A DNA stretch of 64,000 bases, taken from the NCBI GenBank assembly GCA_004297445.1, contig SCUK01000077.1, positions 19,636-83,635 of the forward strand. The letters run 5' to 3'. Shown piece by piece: positions 1 through 8,727 of the stretch; position 1 is the stretch's first letter, and each line of letters starts with the position of its first letter. Made by a program: the position numbers and the translations under genes. Source of the DNA: Anaerolineae bacterium (GTDB taxonomy: Bacteria; Chloroflexota; Anaerolineae; Anaerolineales; UBA11579). The notes beneath the pieces were generated by a model. The model ran no database searches. It had not been told where the DNA came from and was given only the letters and a program-made list of their open reading frames with translations.

Positions 1-2
1 AC

Positions 3-245
3 ACGGCTGTAATGGTGCACTGGATTTTTGATACGGCGGATGATGCCGAGGAATTTGATGCCGCGCTGGCCCTGCACCTGAGCGGGCGGTACCTGGGCGA
101 CGCGGATTCGTCACTCCAGGGTGTGTGCTACGGCAGCGGACCTGTGGCATGTACCCTGTTCATTGATAATGAAGTGTTCTGGCTGGGGGCGCCAAATGCC
201 GACCTGATGAGACTGATGCTTGAAGGGTTGGGTTTCGGGGGTTAA
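3..245 (+). CDS. C-terminal fragment of an unrecognised protein (5' end outside window)
   Basis: The frame is open from the left edge of the window with no stop upstream of the ATG at 12, so this is probably the tail of a longer gene rather than a 77-residue protein. The visible part is acidic and hydrophobic, with a DTADDAEEFDAAL stretch and a short Gly-rich end (EGLGFGG). I recognise no family motif and assign no function. It stops about 140 bases before the tRNA gene. Confidence 0.5.
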   Translation, partial: TAVMVHWIFDTADDAEEFDAALALHLSGRYLGDADSSLQGVCYGSGPVACTLFIDNEVFWLGAPNADLMRLMLEGLGFGG

Positions 246-344
246 AGCGCAGGGCTGGCGTGCGCAGTTTGGTCGCCAGGCCGGCCAATTCAAGAGGTGG
301 AACAGACGCGAGGGTGGGATTCGGCGCCGAAATTCGGCGATTTA

Positions 345-373
345 TTGACAATGATGCGTTGGCGCGGTAAACT
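345..373 (+). promoter_or_regulatory. sigma-70-type promoter of the tRNA gene
   Basis: TTGACA (345-350) and TAAACT (368-373) are separated by 17 nt. The expected start is near 380, just ahead of the mature tRNA at 387. This is one of the closest matches to the -35/-10 consensus in the window, as expected for a stable RNA. Confidence 0.75.
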
Positions 374-386
374 CTTTTGGCGAATT

Positions 387-459
387 GACGAGGTAGCTCA
401 ACCGGCAGAGCAATGGACTCATAAGCCATTGGTTGAGGGTTCGAGTCCCTCCCTCGTCA
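387..459 (+). tRNA. tRNA-Met (anticodon CAT; tRNA-Ile2 not excluded)
   Basis: A complete cloverleaf can be folded. The acceptor stem is 387-393 with 452-458 (7 bp), the D stem GCTC/GAGC, the anticodon loop CTCATAA (418-424) with anticodon CAT at 420-422, a 5-nt variable loop, the T stem GAGGG/CCCTC with TTCGAGT loop, and discriminator A459. CCA is not encoded. The anticodon stem lacks the three G-C pairs of initiator tRNA, so this is an elongator Met or a lysidine-modified Ile2 tRNA. The pair closing the anticodon loop is a mismatch, A417 against G425. Confidence 0.95.
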
Positions 460-478
460 CAGTTTCACCCACCTCCAA

Positions 479-508
479 CTTCGAGGCCCGCGAAAGCGGG
501 CCTCGAAG
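479..508 (+). terminator. hairpin after tRNA gene
   Basis: A perfect 13-bp stem (479-491 with 496-508) is closed by a GAAA tetraloop and followed by TGTTTGGG. It lies 20 nt after the tRNA and just before the -10 box of glpD, so it probably ends the tRNA transcript. The T tract is weak. Confidence 0.6.
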
Positions 509-517
509 TGTTTGGGA

Positions 518-523
518 TAGAAT
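518..523 (+). promoter_or_regulatory. -10 box giving a leaderless glpD transcript
   Basis: TAGAAT lies exactly 6 nt before the ATG at 530. Transcription would start at or next to the start codon, and there is no Shine-Dalgarno sequence. No clear -35 hexamer is visible because the tRNA hairpin occupies that position. Confidence 0.5.
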
Positions 524-529
524 CGCGGC

Positions 530-2077
530 ATGCTGACACGGGAAGAGACGCTGGAACGCCTGCGGGCCGAGCCAGCCCTAGATGTTTTGGTGGTGGGTGG
601 CGGAATCAACGGTGCAGGCGTCTTGCGCGACCTGGCGTTGAACGGCGTGCGGGTGCTGCTGGTGGACCGAAGCGATTTCTGCGGTGGAGCGAGCGCGGCA
701 AGCAGCCATATGGTGCACGGCGGACTGCGCTACCTTGAAAACGGGGAATTCCGGCTGGTGCATGAGGCGTTGATTGAGCGCAACCGCCTGCTGGCGAACG
801 CGCCGGACTTTGTCGTTCCGCTCGAGACGGTGGTTCCAATTGAGCGGCTGTTCTCCGGGGTATTGAACGCACCGATGAAATTTTTGGGGTTGAGAGACCG
901 GCCGGCAGAACGAGGGGCGTTGGTGGTGAAAATAGGATTGATGCTGTATGACTGGTATGCGCGACGGGGAAACCCCATGCCACGTCACCGGATGTATGGG
1001 GAGAGGGAGGTTCGCAGCCAATTCCCCCAACTCGGTTCGCGAGTTCGCTGGGCGGCGACGTATTTCGACTCGCTGATGCCATTGCCGGAGCGGTTGTGCT
1101 GGCACGTGCTGCGGGATGGGCTGGAAACGAATGGAGCGGGGATGGCATTGAACTATTGCAGCGTGATAGGAGGAGAGCAGAGCTCGGTCATCTTGAAGGA
1201 TGAGGAGAGTGGAGAAACCCTGGGGGTCCAACCGAGGATGGTGATTAATGCGGCCGGGGCATGGATTGACCGGGTCAACGAGCGGCTGGGAGCAGCGACG
1301 AAATGGATCGGCGGGACGAAGGGGTCGCACCTGGTGGTGGACCATCTGGGGCTGGTGGATGCCGTGGGGGGGCGGGAGTTCTTCTTCGAGAACGCGGATG
1401 GGCGAATCGTGCTGATTTGCCCGCTGGGGAACCGGGCGCTGGTGGGGACGACGGATATTCGCATAGAGGATGCAGACGAGGCGCGATGTACAGAGGAAGA
1501 AACGGACTATTTGCTTGGGATGATTGGCCGCGTGTTTCCAGATATCGACGTACGCGAAGAACATATCGTGTACCACTTTTCCGGGGTGCGGCCACTGCCG
1601 GTTAGTGAAGCCGGGAGGACGGGCGGGATTTCGCGCGACCATAGTCTGCCGGTATTGGAAGCGGAGGCAGGACGGAGCATTGCCGTGATGGGGATGGTGG
1701 GCGGAAAGTGGACGACGTTCCGGGCCTTCGCAGAGCAGGCGGCGGACGAGGCGCTGAGGCGGCTGGGGAGGACGCGGGCCGCGGATACGCAGGAACGGTC
1801 TATCGGAAAGGGGGATGAGGTGGCGGCGGGGCTCACGGCGGGACAGTACGAGTTGAGCGACGTATTGTTGCTCCAAATCTGTTTGGAAGAGCGAGTGGTG
1901 CATCTGGATGACCTTGCGCTGCGGAGAGTGCCTTTGGGGATGCTGGGGGCGCTGACGGAGGCGCGTATCGGGCGGATGGCAGACGCCGCGGCGGGGGCGC
2001 TGGGATGGGATGCGGGACGCAAAACGGCGGAGATGGCGCGGCTGAAGGGGATACTGGAAGAGAAGCATGGGGTGTAG
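530..2077 (+). CDS. glpD: aerobic glycerol-3-phosphate dehydrogenase
   Basis: This 515-residue FAD flavoprotein oxidises sn-glycerol 3-phosphate to dihydroxyacetone phosphate and passes electrons to quinone at the inner face of the membrane. The N terminus carries the dinucleotide-binding motif GGGINGAG (residues 23-30) followed by VDRSDF. The GlpD signature ASSHMVHGGLRYLE comes next, and GMVGGKWTTFRAFAEQAAD in the C-terminal half is the conserved GGKWTT segment. The length is normal for GlpD (500-570). The start at 530 is supported by the -10 box placed 6 nt upstream. No glycerol kinase or facilitator is adjacent, so the substrate may come from phospholipid turnover or from genes elsewhere. 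Confidence 0.93.
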   Translation: MLTREETLERLRAEPALDVLVVGGGINGAGVLRDLALNGVRVLLVDRSDFCGGASAASSHMVHGGLRYLENGEFRLVHEALIERNRLLANAPDFVVPLETVVPIERLFSGVLNAPMKFLGLRDRPAERGALVVKIGLMLYDWYARRGNPMPRHRMYGEREVRSQFPQLGSRVRWAATYFDSLMPLPERLCWHVLRDGLETNGAGMALNYCSVIGGEQSSVILKDEESGETLGVQPRMVINAAGAWIDRVNERLGAATKWIGGTKGSHLVVDHLGLVDAVGGREFFFENADGRIVLICPLGNRALVGTTDIRIEDADEARCTEEETDYLLGMIGRVFPDIDVREEHIVYHFSGVRPLPVSEAGRTGGISRDHSLPVLEAEAGRSIAVMGMVGGKWTTFRAFAEQAADEALRRLGRTRAADTQERSIGKGDEVAAGLTAGQYELSDVLLLQICLEERVVHLDDLALRRVPLGMLGALTEARIGRMADAAAGALGWDAGRKTAEMARLKGILEEKHGV

Positions 2078-2302
2078 CCGATTGCAGCTGGCGACCAAGC
2101 TGCGCTTGTTATTAGCCCGCATTCTGGGAAAGGAGCGTAGGGTGACGGGAGGAGAGAAACCCCGCCCCTACTGCGGGAGAGGGCGAATTGTCCCTGAGAT
2201 GTGGGGAAAGCTGACACTTCTAGTGGGATTTAGGCGGAGTCTATACTGGAGGGTAACTCCGGACTGGTTGGATCCTGGCAGAACGACGAGAAGAGAGACT
2301 TA

Positions 2303-4405
2303 ATGGATGAGACGTTAAAACCATTTTTTGCGCCCAAAGGCGTCGCGGTGCTGGGTGCATCGCATCACCCTGAGAAGCTGGGGTACGGACTGGCGCGCAA
2401 CCTGCTGATGAGCGATTACCAAGGGGCTATCCGATACGTAAACCCGAAGGGTGGCGAGCTGTTCGGGCAAACCATTTACAGGAATATTGAAGAAACCCCG
2501 GGTCCAGTAGATCTGGCGGTGCTGCTGGTGCCAGCAGAGGCTGTGGCGGAGAGCCTGGAAGCCTGCGGACGCGCCGGAATCCGGGCGGCAATCCTGGCTT
2601 CGGGAGGGTTCAGCGAGGTGGGGGCGGCAGGGGCTCTGCTGGAGGAAGAATGCAAGGCGGTGGCGGCGAAGTGGGGAATCCGCATGGTGGGACCGAATTG
2701 CATCGGAATCCTGGATACGCATTTGCCATTGGACACGACATTTCTGCCACCACCGGGGCCACCGCCGGGAAGCGTGGCGTTCATCTCGCACAGCGGGGCA
2801 ATTTGCGCGGCGGTGATCGACTGGGCGCGGGGGCAGGGGTTTGGACTTTCGCGGTTGGTGAGTCTGGGCAACCAGGCTGATGTGACTGAAACCGACGTGC
2901 TCGGGCCGGTGGCGGAAGACCGGCATACGCGGGTCGTGACGATGTATTTGGAAGGGGTAAGCGATGGGCGGAAGTTTGTGTCCGCGGCGCGGGCGGTGGC
3001 GAAGGAAAAACCGGTAATTGCGCTGAAGGTGGGGCGCTACGAAAGTGGGCAGCGGGCAGTTGCCTCACATACCGGTGCGCTGGCAGGGAGCGAAAAGGCA
3101 TTCAACGCAGCGTTCCGGCGGGCGGGGGTCATCCGGGCGGAAACGAGTGAAGAGATGTTTGATTGGGCGCGGGCGCTGGCCTGGTGCCCTCTGCCGAACG
3201 GACGACGGGTGGCAGTGTTGACAAATGCCGGCGGGCCGGGGGTGACGGCGGCCGACGCGCTGGAGTCGCACAAATTGAGCCTGGCAGAACTGAGCGATGA
3301 AACCAAGGCGCGATTGCGGGAAGGATTACCGCCGGCGGCCAGCGTGCAGAACCCGGTGGATATGCTGGCATCGGCATCGCCGCAACACTATGCAGACTGC
3401 CTCCGAGTCCTGCTTGCCGATGAAGCCGTGGATGCCGTGATGGTCATCCTGCCGCCGCCGCCGATGGCGACCGCGGCAGGGGTGGCGAATGCGATGGTGC
3501 CCATCATCCAGACGGCAAAGAAACCGGTGATCATCGCGCTGATGGGGGAGCGGCTCATTCAGGAGGCGGTGGAGCGCTTGCGGGCGGCGCACATTGTGGA
3601 ATACCGATTCCCGGAACGGGCGGCCTCGGCGCTGGCGGTGCTGGCGGACCGAGCGGAGAGCGTTGGGCGGTGTGACGAAGATGACCTGCGGCGAACGGAT
3701 GTGGACCCGGAGGCGGTGAGGAAAGTCCTGGGTCAAAGCCTACCGACTGAACAAGGATTCCTGGGCGAAGGAGACACTCTGGCGATTCTGGAGGCGTATG
3801 GTCTGCCGGGGTTGCGGCTGTTGAAGGCGACGACGGCAGAAGAGGCGGCGCGGGCGGCAGAAGAGACAGGTTACCCGGTGGCAATGAAAATCGACTCGCC
3901 GGACTTGCCGCACAAATCGGATGTGGGTGGCGTTGCACTGAACCTGGCGAATGCCGATGCGGTGATTGCTGAATACGCTGCCTTGATGGCGCGAGTGAAG
4001 ACGGCGCGACCAGACGCTGAAATCCAAGGGGTGACCGTGCAACGGATGGCGCCGGCTGGGCAGGAGGTCATCCTGGGGGCGGTGCATGATGCGCAGTTCG
4101 GCGCGCTGGTGATGTTTGGGTCGGGTGGAATTGAGGTAGAAGGATTGGGCGATGTGGCGTTTGCGCTTGCACCACTCACTGAAACAGATTGTGAGCACCT
4201 GCTGGCGGCGACGTGGGCGGGGCGAAAACTTGCCGGGTTCCGCAGTCTTGCAGCGGCCGACCGGGCGGCGGTGAAGGATGCGCTGGTGAGGTTGGGGCAA
4301 CTGGCGGCGGACTTTCCTGAAATCGTTGAAGTCGAGATAAATCCGTTACGAGTGTTAGGGGAAGGGGCAGTAGCGGTGGACGTCCGGGTAAGAATCCTCC
4401 AATAA
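2303..4405 (+). CDS. acyl-CoA/acetyl-CoA synthetase (ADP-forming), fused alpha-beta
   Basis: The enzyme converts acyl-CoA, ADP and phosphate to acid, CoA and ATP (or the reverse), giving substrate-level ATP in fermentation. The 700-residue chain has a CoA-binding Rossmann domain at about 10-135 (GVAVLGASHHPEKLGYG), succinyl-CoA-ligase-like domains with MVGPNCIGI and SHSGAI, the region of the phospho-histidine (ASHTGALAGSEKAF, His near 255), and a C-terminal ATP-grasp domain from about 490 (AMKIDSPDLPHKSDVGGV). In many archaea alpha and beta are separate subunits; here they are fused alpha then beta. A TATACT box at 2242-2247 could be its -10 element. The acyl specificity cannot be read from sequence. 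Confidence 0.9.
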   Translation: MDETLKPFFAPKGVAVLGASHHPEKLGYGLARNLLMSDYQGAIRYVNPKGGELFGQTIYRNIEETPGPVDLAVLLVPAEAVAESLEACGRAGIRAAILASGGFSEVGAAGALLEEECKAVAAKWGIRMVGPNCIGILDTHLPLDTTFLPPPGPPPGSVAFISHSGAICAAVIDWARGQGFGLSRLVSLGNQADVTETDVLGPVAEDRHTRVVTMYLEGVSDGRKFVSAARAVAKEKPVIALKVGRYESGQRAVASHTGALAGSEKAFNAAFRRAGVIRAETSEEMFDWARALAWCPLPNGRRVAVLTNAGGPGVTAADALESHKLSLAELSDETKARLREGLPPAASVQNPVDMLASASPQHYADCLRVLLADEAVDAVMVILPPPPMATAAGVANAMVPIIQTAKKPVIIALMGERLIQEAVERLRAAHIVEYRFPERAASALAVLADRAESVGRCDEDDLRRTDVDPEAVRKVLGQSLPTEQGFLGEGDTLAILEAYGLPGLRLLKATTAEEAARAAEETGYPVAMKIDSPDLPHKSDVGGVALNLANADAVIAEYAALMARVKTARPDAEIQGVTVQRMAPAGQEVILGAVHDAQFGALVMFGSGGIEVEGLGDVAFALAPLTETDCEHLLAATWAGRKLAGFRSLAAADRAAVKDALVRLGQLAADFPEIVEVEINPLRVLGEGAVAVDVRVRILQ

Positions 4406-4518
4406 GTGAAATAAATCACAAATAGGGATGAATGCCCCGTCTGGTTTGGGCAGTACGCCCCATGTCCTTTCGGCGAGTAGCGGGATAATCAGGTCAAATC
4501 ACTCTGTATGGAGGTCGA

Positions 4519-5385
4519 ATGGATTCTGCAAATGTTCCGATAGTTAACCTGGATTCGTTGATGCCCCAGGATATCGCTCTGAAAGCAGAAGCGGTGGGGG
4601 TGGCAAAGGCGAATTTGGGATATCGTCGATTGCTCGTCCTGGGCATACTGGCTGGCGCCTTCATCGGGATGGGCGCCATCTTTGCCACCACGGTAGCCAC
4701 CGGCAGCAGTGCGTTGCCTTACGGCGTGGCGCGGCTGTTGATCGGGCTGGTGTTCAGCCTAGGACTGATTCTGGTCATCGTGGGAGGAGCAGAACTGTTC
4801 ACCGGCAATAATCTAATCGTGATGGCGTGGGCCAGCGGGCGAGTCCCGACGCGGCTGCTGCTGCGTAACTGGCTCTGGGTCTATGTTGGGAACTTCATCG
4901 GTTCGGTGGGAACAGCGGCGCTGGTTTTCCTGAGCGGGCAGTACAAGTTTGGCGGCGCGGCGGTGGGGACGACAGCACTTAATATCGCTGCCGGGAAAGT
5001 GCGGTTGGATTTCGTTGAAGCGCTGGTATTGGGAATCTTATGCAATGCGCTGGTTTGCCTGGCAGTGTGGCTAACAATGGGAGGACGGACGACGACAGAC
5101 AAAATCCTGGCCATTCTGTTTCCCATCAGTGCGTTTGTGGCAGCAGGGTTTGAACACTCCATCGCCAATATGTATTTCATCCCGGTTGGAATCCTCATCA
5201 AGGACTTTGCGCCGCCAAAATTCTGGACAACTGCGGGACTGGATGCGCTGAATTATGCGGACCTGACGTGGGGAGCGTTCTTTATGAATAACCTGTTGCC
5301 GGTAACGATTGGCAACATCATCGGCGGGGCGGTGCTGGTGGGCGTCGTGTACTGGGCAGTGTACTTGAGAAAACGCCCCAAATAG
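4519..5385 (+). CDS. formate/nitrite transporter family channel
   Basis: This 288-residue membrane protein belongs to the FNT family (FocA/NirC/HSC), pentameric channels for formate, nitrite or hydrosulfide. It shows about six hydrophobic segments and the family signatures GGAELFTGNN (positions 92-101 or so), NWLWVYVGNFIGS and a GFEHSIANMYF motif. A GGAGGT Shine-Dalgarno at 4510-4515 fixes the start, and GATAAT at 4484-4489 may be the -10 box. No pyruvate formate-lyase lies next to it. Because an ADP-forming acyl-CoA synthetase precedes it and mobA follows, formate export is plausible, but hydrosulfide or nitrite fits equally. Confidence 0.9.
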   Translation: MDSANVPIVNLDSLMPQDIALKAEAVGVAKANLGYRRLLVLGILAGAFIGMGAIFATTVATGSSALPYGVARLLIGLVFSLGLILVIVGGAELFTGNNLIVMAWASGRVPTRLLLRNWLWVYVGNFIGSVGTAALVFLSGQYKFGGAAVGTTALNIAAGKVRLDFVEALVLGILCNALVCLAVWLTMGGRTTTDKILAILFPISAFVAAGFEHSIANMYFIPVGILIKDFAPPKFWTTAGLDALNYADLTWGAFFMNNLLPVTIGNIIGGAVLVGVVYWAVYLRKRPK

Positions 5386-5416
5386 GACATCTCTTCTCCT
5401 CCGAAGAGTTGGATAG

Positions 5417-5448
5417 GCAGGCCGCTGGCAGGGATGCTGGCGGCCTGC
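5417..5448 (+). terminator. hairpin after the formate/nitrite channel gene
   Basis: A 9-bp stem GCAGGCCGC/GCGGCCTGC (5417-5425 with 5440-5448) with a 14-nt loop lies 32 nt after the stop codon. There is no T tract, so this is at best a weak or Rho-assisted terminator. Confidence 0.35.
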
Positions 5449-5506
5449 GATTCCAGCGGCTTGCAGGTGCGGCAAGGAGCTGGGGCGAAGGTTGACCGGC
5501 AAACGC

Positions 5507-5512
5507 TATAAT
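5507..5512 (+). promoter_or_regulatory. -10 box giving a leaderless mobA transcript
   Basis: A perfect TATAAT ends 6 nt before the ATG at 5519. The only upstream TTGACC (5492-5497) is 9 nt away and cannot act as a normal -35. This placement is the main reason to start mobA at 5519 rather than at the in-frame codon at 5492. Confidence 0.55.
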
Positions 5513-5518
5513 TTGGGG

Positions 5519-6139
5519 ATGAAAGATTTGAGCGTGGTGATCCAGGCAGGGGGTCAGAGCCGGCGTATGGGAACGGATAAGGCACTGGTTTCTTTTGGGG
5601 GCGTGACTTTGGTCGAATATGTATTAATGCAACTGTCCGGTTGGGGTGAAGAGACGCTGATTATTTCCAATAATCCGGAATTCCCAGACCTCGGAGTACC
5701 AGTGGTCCGCGATGTGATACAGGGCGTAGGCGCGCTGGGCGGGTTGCATACCGCTCTCGTTCATGCGCGATTCGACAAGGTGATGTTGCTGGCGGTGGAT
5801 ATGCCCTTTGTACACAGGCCGCTGATGGAGCATCTGACCGGACTGGTGGAGAATTATGACGCGGTTATCCCGCGCTGGCAGGATGAGGAGTACGCCGAGC
5901 CGTTCCGGGCGGTGTATAAGCGGACTTGCCTGGAACCGGTGGCCGAAGCGCTGGGGCGCGGTGAACGGCGGATGATCTCGTTCTACCCGCAGGTGGCGGT
6001 AAGACTGGTTGAGCCGGGCGAAGTGGCTGAATTCGACCCCAAGGGCTGGACATTCACCAACGCCAATACACCTGAGGAACTGGCGGCGGCAGAAGCGCTA
6101 AGGCCTGAATTTGAGCGTGCACAAGCAGGGTGGGGATAG
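5519..6139 (+). CDS. mobA: molybdenum cofactor guanylyltransferase MobA
   Basis: MobA transfers GMP from GTP to molybdopterin to make the guanine-dinucleotide cofactor used by DMSO-reductase-family enzymes such as formate dehydrogenases. The 206-residue protein begins with the nucleotidyltransferase signature IQAGGQSRRMGTDKAL, has the Mg-binding segment LLAVDMPF near residue 100, and matches the family in length. The C-terminal half (FTNANTPEEL) is also typical. An in-frame codon at 5492 would add nine residues but lies upstream of the -10 box, so 5519 is preferred. No molybdoenzyme is encoded in this window. Confidence 0.92.
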   Translation: MKDLSVVIQAGGQSRRMGTDKALVSFGGVTLVEYVLMQLSGWGEETLIISNNPEFPDLGVPVVRDVIQGVGALGGLHTALVHARFDKVMLLAVDMPFVHRPLMEHLTGLVENYDAVIPRWQDEEYAEPFRAVYKRTCLEPVAEALGRGERRMISFYPQVAVRLVEPGEVAEFDPKGWTFTNANTPEELAAAEALRPEFERAQAGWG

Positions 6140-6222
6140 GGCAGCCAGACAGGCGGATGTGGCAGGCTGTGATAGACTAAAATGTAGCCCCGGAAACCCA
6201 ATAATTTTGGAGGTCAGCCCGC

Positions 6223-8643
6223 ATGGCTGTGAAGAAACCGAAAACCGTCTCTCCTGAATTCACGCGCGAGACAGTGCTGGCGGACTACCGCATTGCGTAC
6301 CAGAGCCGGCGCGCCTCGCTGGTGGGGCGGCGCGAAGTGCTGAGCGGCAAGGCCAAGTTCGGCATCTTTGGGGATGGCAAGGAATTGGCGAATCTGGCGC
6401 TGGCGCATGTCTTCCAGAAGGGCGACTGGCGCTCCGGGTACTATCGCGACCAGACTTTTATGTTTGCGGTGGGGGAACACACGTTGAGCGAATACTTTGC
6501 TCAGTTGTATGCGCATACAGACGTGGACCATGATCCATCTTCAGCCGGGCGATCGATGAACGCCCACTTTGCGACGCGCAGCCTGAACCCGGACGGCTCA
6601 TGGCGGGACCTGATGGAACGGCATAACACTGCTCCGGACATCTCGCCGACGGGCTCACAGATGCCGCGGCTGGTGGGGCTGGCTTACGCATCGAAACTGT
6701 TTCGCCATCTGCCGGAACTGAAGCCGTTCAAGCAGTTCTCGCATAACGGAGATGAAGTGGCGTTCGGTACGATTGGCAATGCTTCGACTGCGGAGGGAAT
6801 GTTCTGGGAATCGGTGAATGCCATCGGGGTTTTGCAGGCACCGGCGGTAATTTCAATCTGGGATGACGGCTACGGAATCTCGGTCCCCAATGAATTCCAA
6901 ATTACGCGCGACCTGAGTGACCTGCTTAGCGGATTTGCGCGCAAGGGCAACGGGGACCGGGGATACGACCTGCACCGGGTGGCGGCGTGGGATTACCCGG
7001 CGCTGCTGGCGGTGTACCGCAAGGCAACAGACACCGCACGGCGCGAACATGTGCCGCAACTAATCCACGTAATTGAAGTGACCCAGCCCCAAGGGCACTC
7101 GACATCCGGCAGCCATGAGCGGTACAAGAGCGCGGAACGGATGCAATGGGAAAAAGATTACGATTGTGTGGAGAAGTTCAGGGAGTGGATCCTGACCGAG
7201 GGGCTGGCGACGGCGGAAGAAATGGGCGCATTGGAAAAAGACGACCGCGCCCTGGTGGAGAAAGTTCGAGAAGACGCCTGGGATGCCTTTAAGCGGCCCA
7301 TCCTGGATGAAATCGGGCAGTTCTGCGACATCCTGGATGAAATTGCGGTGACTTCCAAGCACAAGACCGAGTTGGCGCACATAAAGACGCAGTTAAACAG
7401 CCTCGACAACCCGCTGCGAATGCACCTGTATGCCAGCCTGGGGGCGGCGTTGATGGCGCTATGGGATGAGGAGAGTTCGGGCAAGAATGTACTGCTGGAT
7501 TGGAAGGCAGCGCAGGACGCACTTAACGAAGACCGAATCAGTTCACATTTGTACAGCGAGTCGAAGCAGTCGGCGCTGAATGTGCCGGAAGTGCGGCCGG
7601 CGTACAGCGAGGCTTCCAAGGTTGTGAACGGATTTGAAATTATGCAGGCATGCTTCGATGCGATTCTGACGCGGGAGCCGCGGGTCGTGGCGTTTGGCGA
7701 GGATGTGGGGCTGATTGGGGATGTGAATCAGGGATTCGCGGGCCTGCAGGAAAAGCATGGCGAACTGCGGGTGGCGGATACCGGCATCCGCGAGACGACC
7801 ATCATGGGTCAGGCTATTGGGCTGGCGTTGCGCGGCCTACGGCCTATTTGCGAAATCCAGTATCTGGATTATGTGTTGTATGCCATTCAGATCATATCAG
7901 ATGACCTGGCTACGATGCATTGGCGGACGAAGGGCGGGCAGAAGGCGCCTGTCATCGTGCGGACGCGCGGACATCGTTTGGAAGGCATCTGGCACTCCGG
8001 GTCGCCGATGGCCGGGCTTATCCATCTGGTGCGTGGGATGCATGTGTGCGTGCCGCGTAATATGGTGCAGGCGGCCGGAATGTATAACACGCTCATCAAG
8101 GGCGACGAGCCGGCGGTTGTGGTGGAAGTGCTTAACGGTTACCGGCTGAAGGAGAAATTGCCGGACAATATTGGCGAGTTCACCGTGCCGCTGGGCGTTC
8201 CCGAAGTGGTGCGCGAGGGGAGCGATGTGACGGTGGTGACGTACGGGCCGCTGGTACACATCGCCTGCAACGCTGGGGATGAACTGGAAAAGATGGGGAT
8301 ATCGGTGGAAGTGGTGGATGTGCAGACCTTGCTGCCGTTTGACCGGCATGGGCGAATTGTGGAATCGCTGAAAAAGACCAACCGCATTCTGTTCCTTGAC
8401 GAGGATGTGCCGGGTGGGGCCAGCGCGTATATGCTGCAGGAAGTACTGGAAAAGCAAGGGGGGTACTACTGGTTGGATTCAGAGCCGCGGACACTGTCGG
8501 CGAAGGCGCACCGGCCGGCGTATGGGTCGGACGGGAACTACTTCTCGAAGCCGAGTATGGAGGATGTGATCTATGCGGTGGCGGAGATGATGTACGAAGT
8601 GGACCCTGCGGCGCACCCATTGTTTTTCAGGAAAGCCGATTAG
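6223..8643 (+). CDS. 2-oxoacid dehydrogenase E1, alpha and beta subunits fused
   Basis: This is a thiamine-diphosphate-dependent E1 of the branched-chain/pyruvate dehydrogenase type. The 806-residue chain has an alpha half (about 25-400) with YYRDQTFMFA and a thiamine-binding region GNASTAEGMFWES (from about 184) to WDDGYGIS. A beta half follows from about 471, with AFGEDVG, ADTGIRETTIMGQAIGLAL, QYLDYVLYAIQIISDDLA and a C-terminal transketolase domain (TLLPFDRHGRIVESL). Such fusions are known in Bacteroidota and Chloroflexota. GGAGG about 10 nt before the ATG supports the start. No lipoyl E2 or E3 gene is adjacent, so the other complex subunits must be elsewhere. Substrate preference (branched-chain or pyruvate) is not determined. 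Confidence 0.88.
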   Translation: MAVKKPKTVSPEFTRETVLADYRIAYQSRRASLVGRREVLSGKAKFGIFGDGKELANLALAHVFQKGDWRSGYYRDQTFMFAVGEHTLSEYFAQLYAHTDVDHDPSSAGRSMNAHFATRSLNPDGSWRDLMERHNTAPDISPTGSQMPRLVGLAYASKLFRHLPELKPFKQFSHNGDEVAFGTIGNASTAEGMFWESVNAIGVLQAPAVISIWDDGYGISVPNEFQITRDLSDLLSGFARKGNGDRGYDLHRVAAWDYPALLAVYRKATDTARREHVPQLIHVIEVTQPQGHSTSGSHERYKSAERMQWEKDYDCVEKFREWILTEGLATAEEMGALEKDDRALVEKVREDAWDAFKRPILDEIGQFCDILDEIAVTSKHKTELAHIKTQLNSLDNPLRMHLYASLGAALMALWDEESSGKNVLLDWKAAQDALNEDRISSHLYSESKQSALNVPEVRPAYSEASKVVNGFEIMQACFDAILTREPRVVAFGEDVGLIGDVNQGFAGLQEKHGELRVADTGIRETTIMGQAIGLALRGLRPICEIQYLDYVLYAIQIISDDLATMHWRTKGGQKAPVIVRTRGHRLEGIWHSGSPMAGLIHLVRGMHVCVPRNMVQAAGMYNTLIKGDEPAVVVEVLNGYRLKEKLPDNIGEFTVPLGVPEVVREGSDVTVVTYGPLVHIACNAGDELEKMGISVEVVDVQTLLPFDRHGRIVESLKKTNRILFLDEDVPGGASAYMLQEVLEKQGGYYWLDSEPRTLSAKAHRPAYGSDGNYFSKPSMEDVIYAVAEMMYEVDPAAHPLFFRKAD

Positions 8644-8727
8644 CCGCTCCGGCGGTAATCAGGGGCACGGAACTGATACGATTTGTGCTGCGAGGGGGAG
8701 TGGTTCTGTCGTAAAATAGACCTTACG

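Noticed and set aside
2089..2104. TGGCGACCAAGCTGCG, GG-N10-GC spacing like sigma-54
   Set aside because: The -12 box is CTGC instead of TTGC, and the next start is about 200 bases away; likely chance.
578..2122. 514-codon open frame antisense to glpD
   Set aside because: It mirrors glpD in a GC-rich sequence, gives a Pro/Arg/His-rich chain without any domain, and glpD itself is certain.
2067..2303. 78-codon frame between glpD and the acyl-CoA synthetase gene
   Set aside because: No ribosome-binding site, no domain, Arg-rich chain; treated as non-coding.
5492..5497. TTGACC upstream of mobA as a -35 box
   Set aside because: Only 9 nt from TATAAT; too close for a normal promoter. A similar TTGACC lies 10 nt before the TACAAT at 40713, but the same objection holds.
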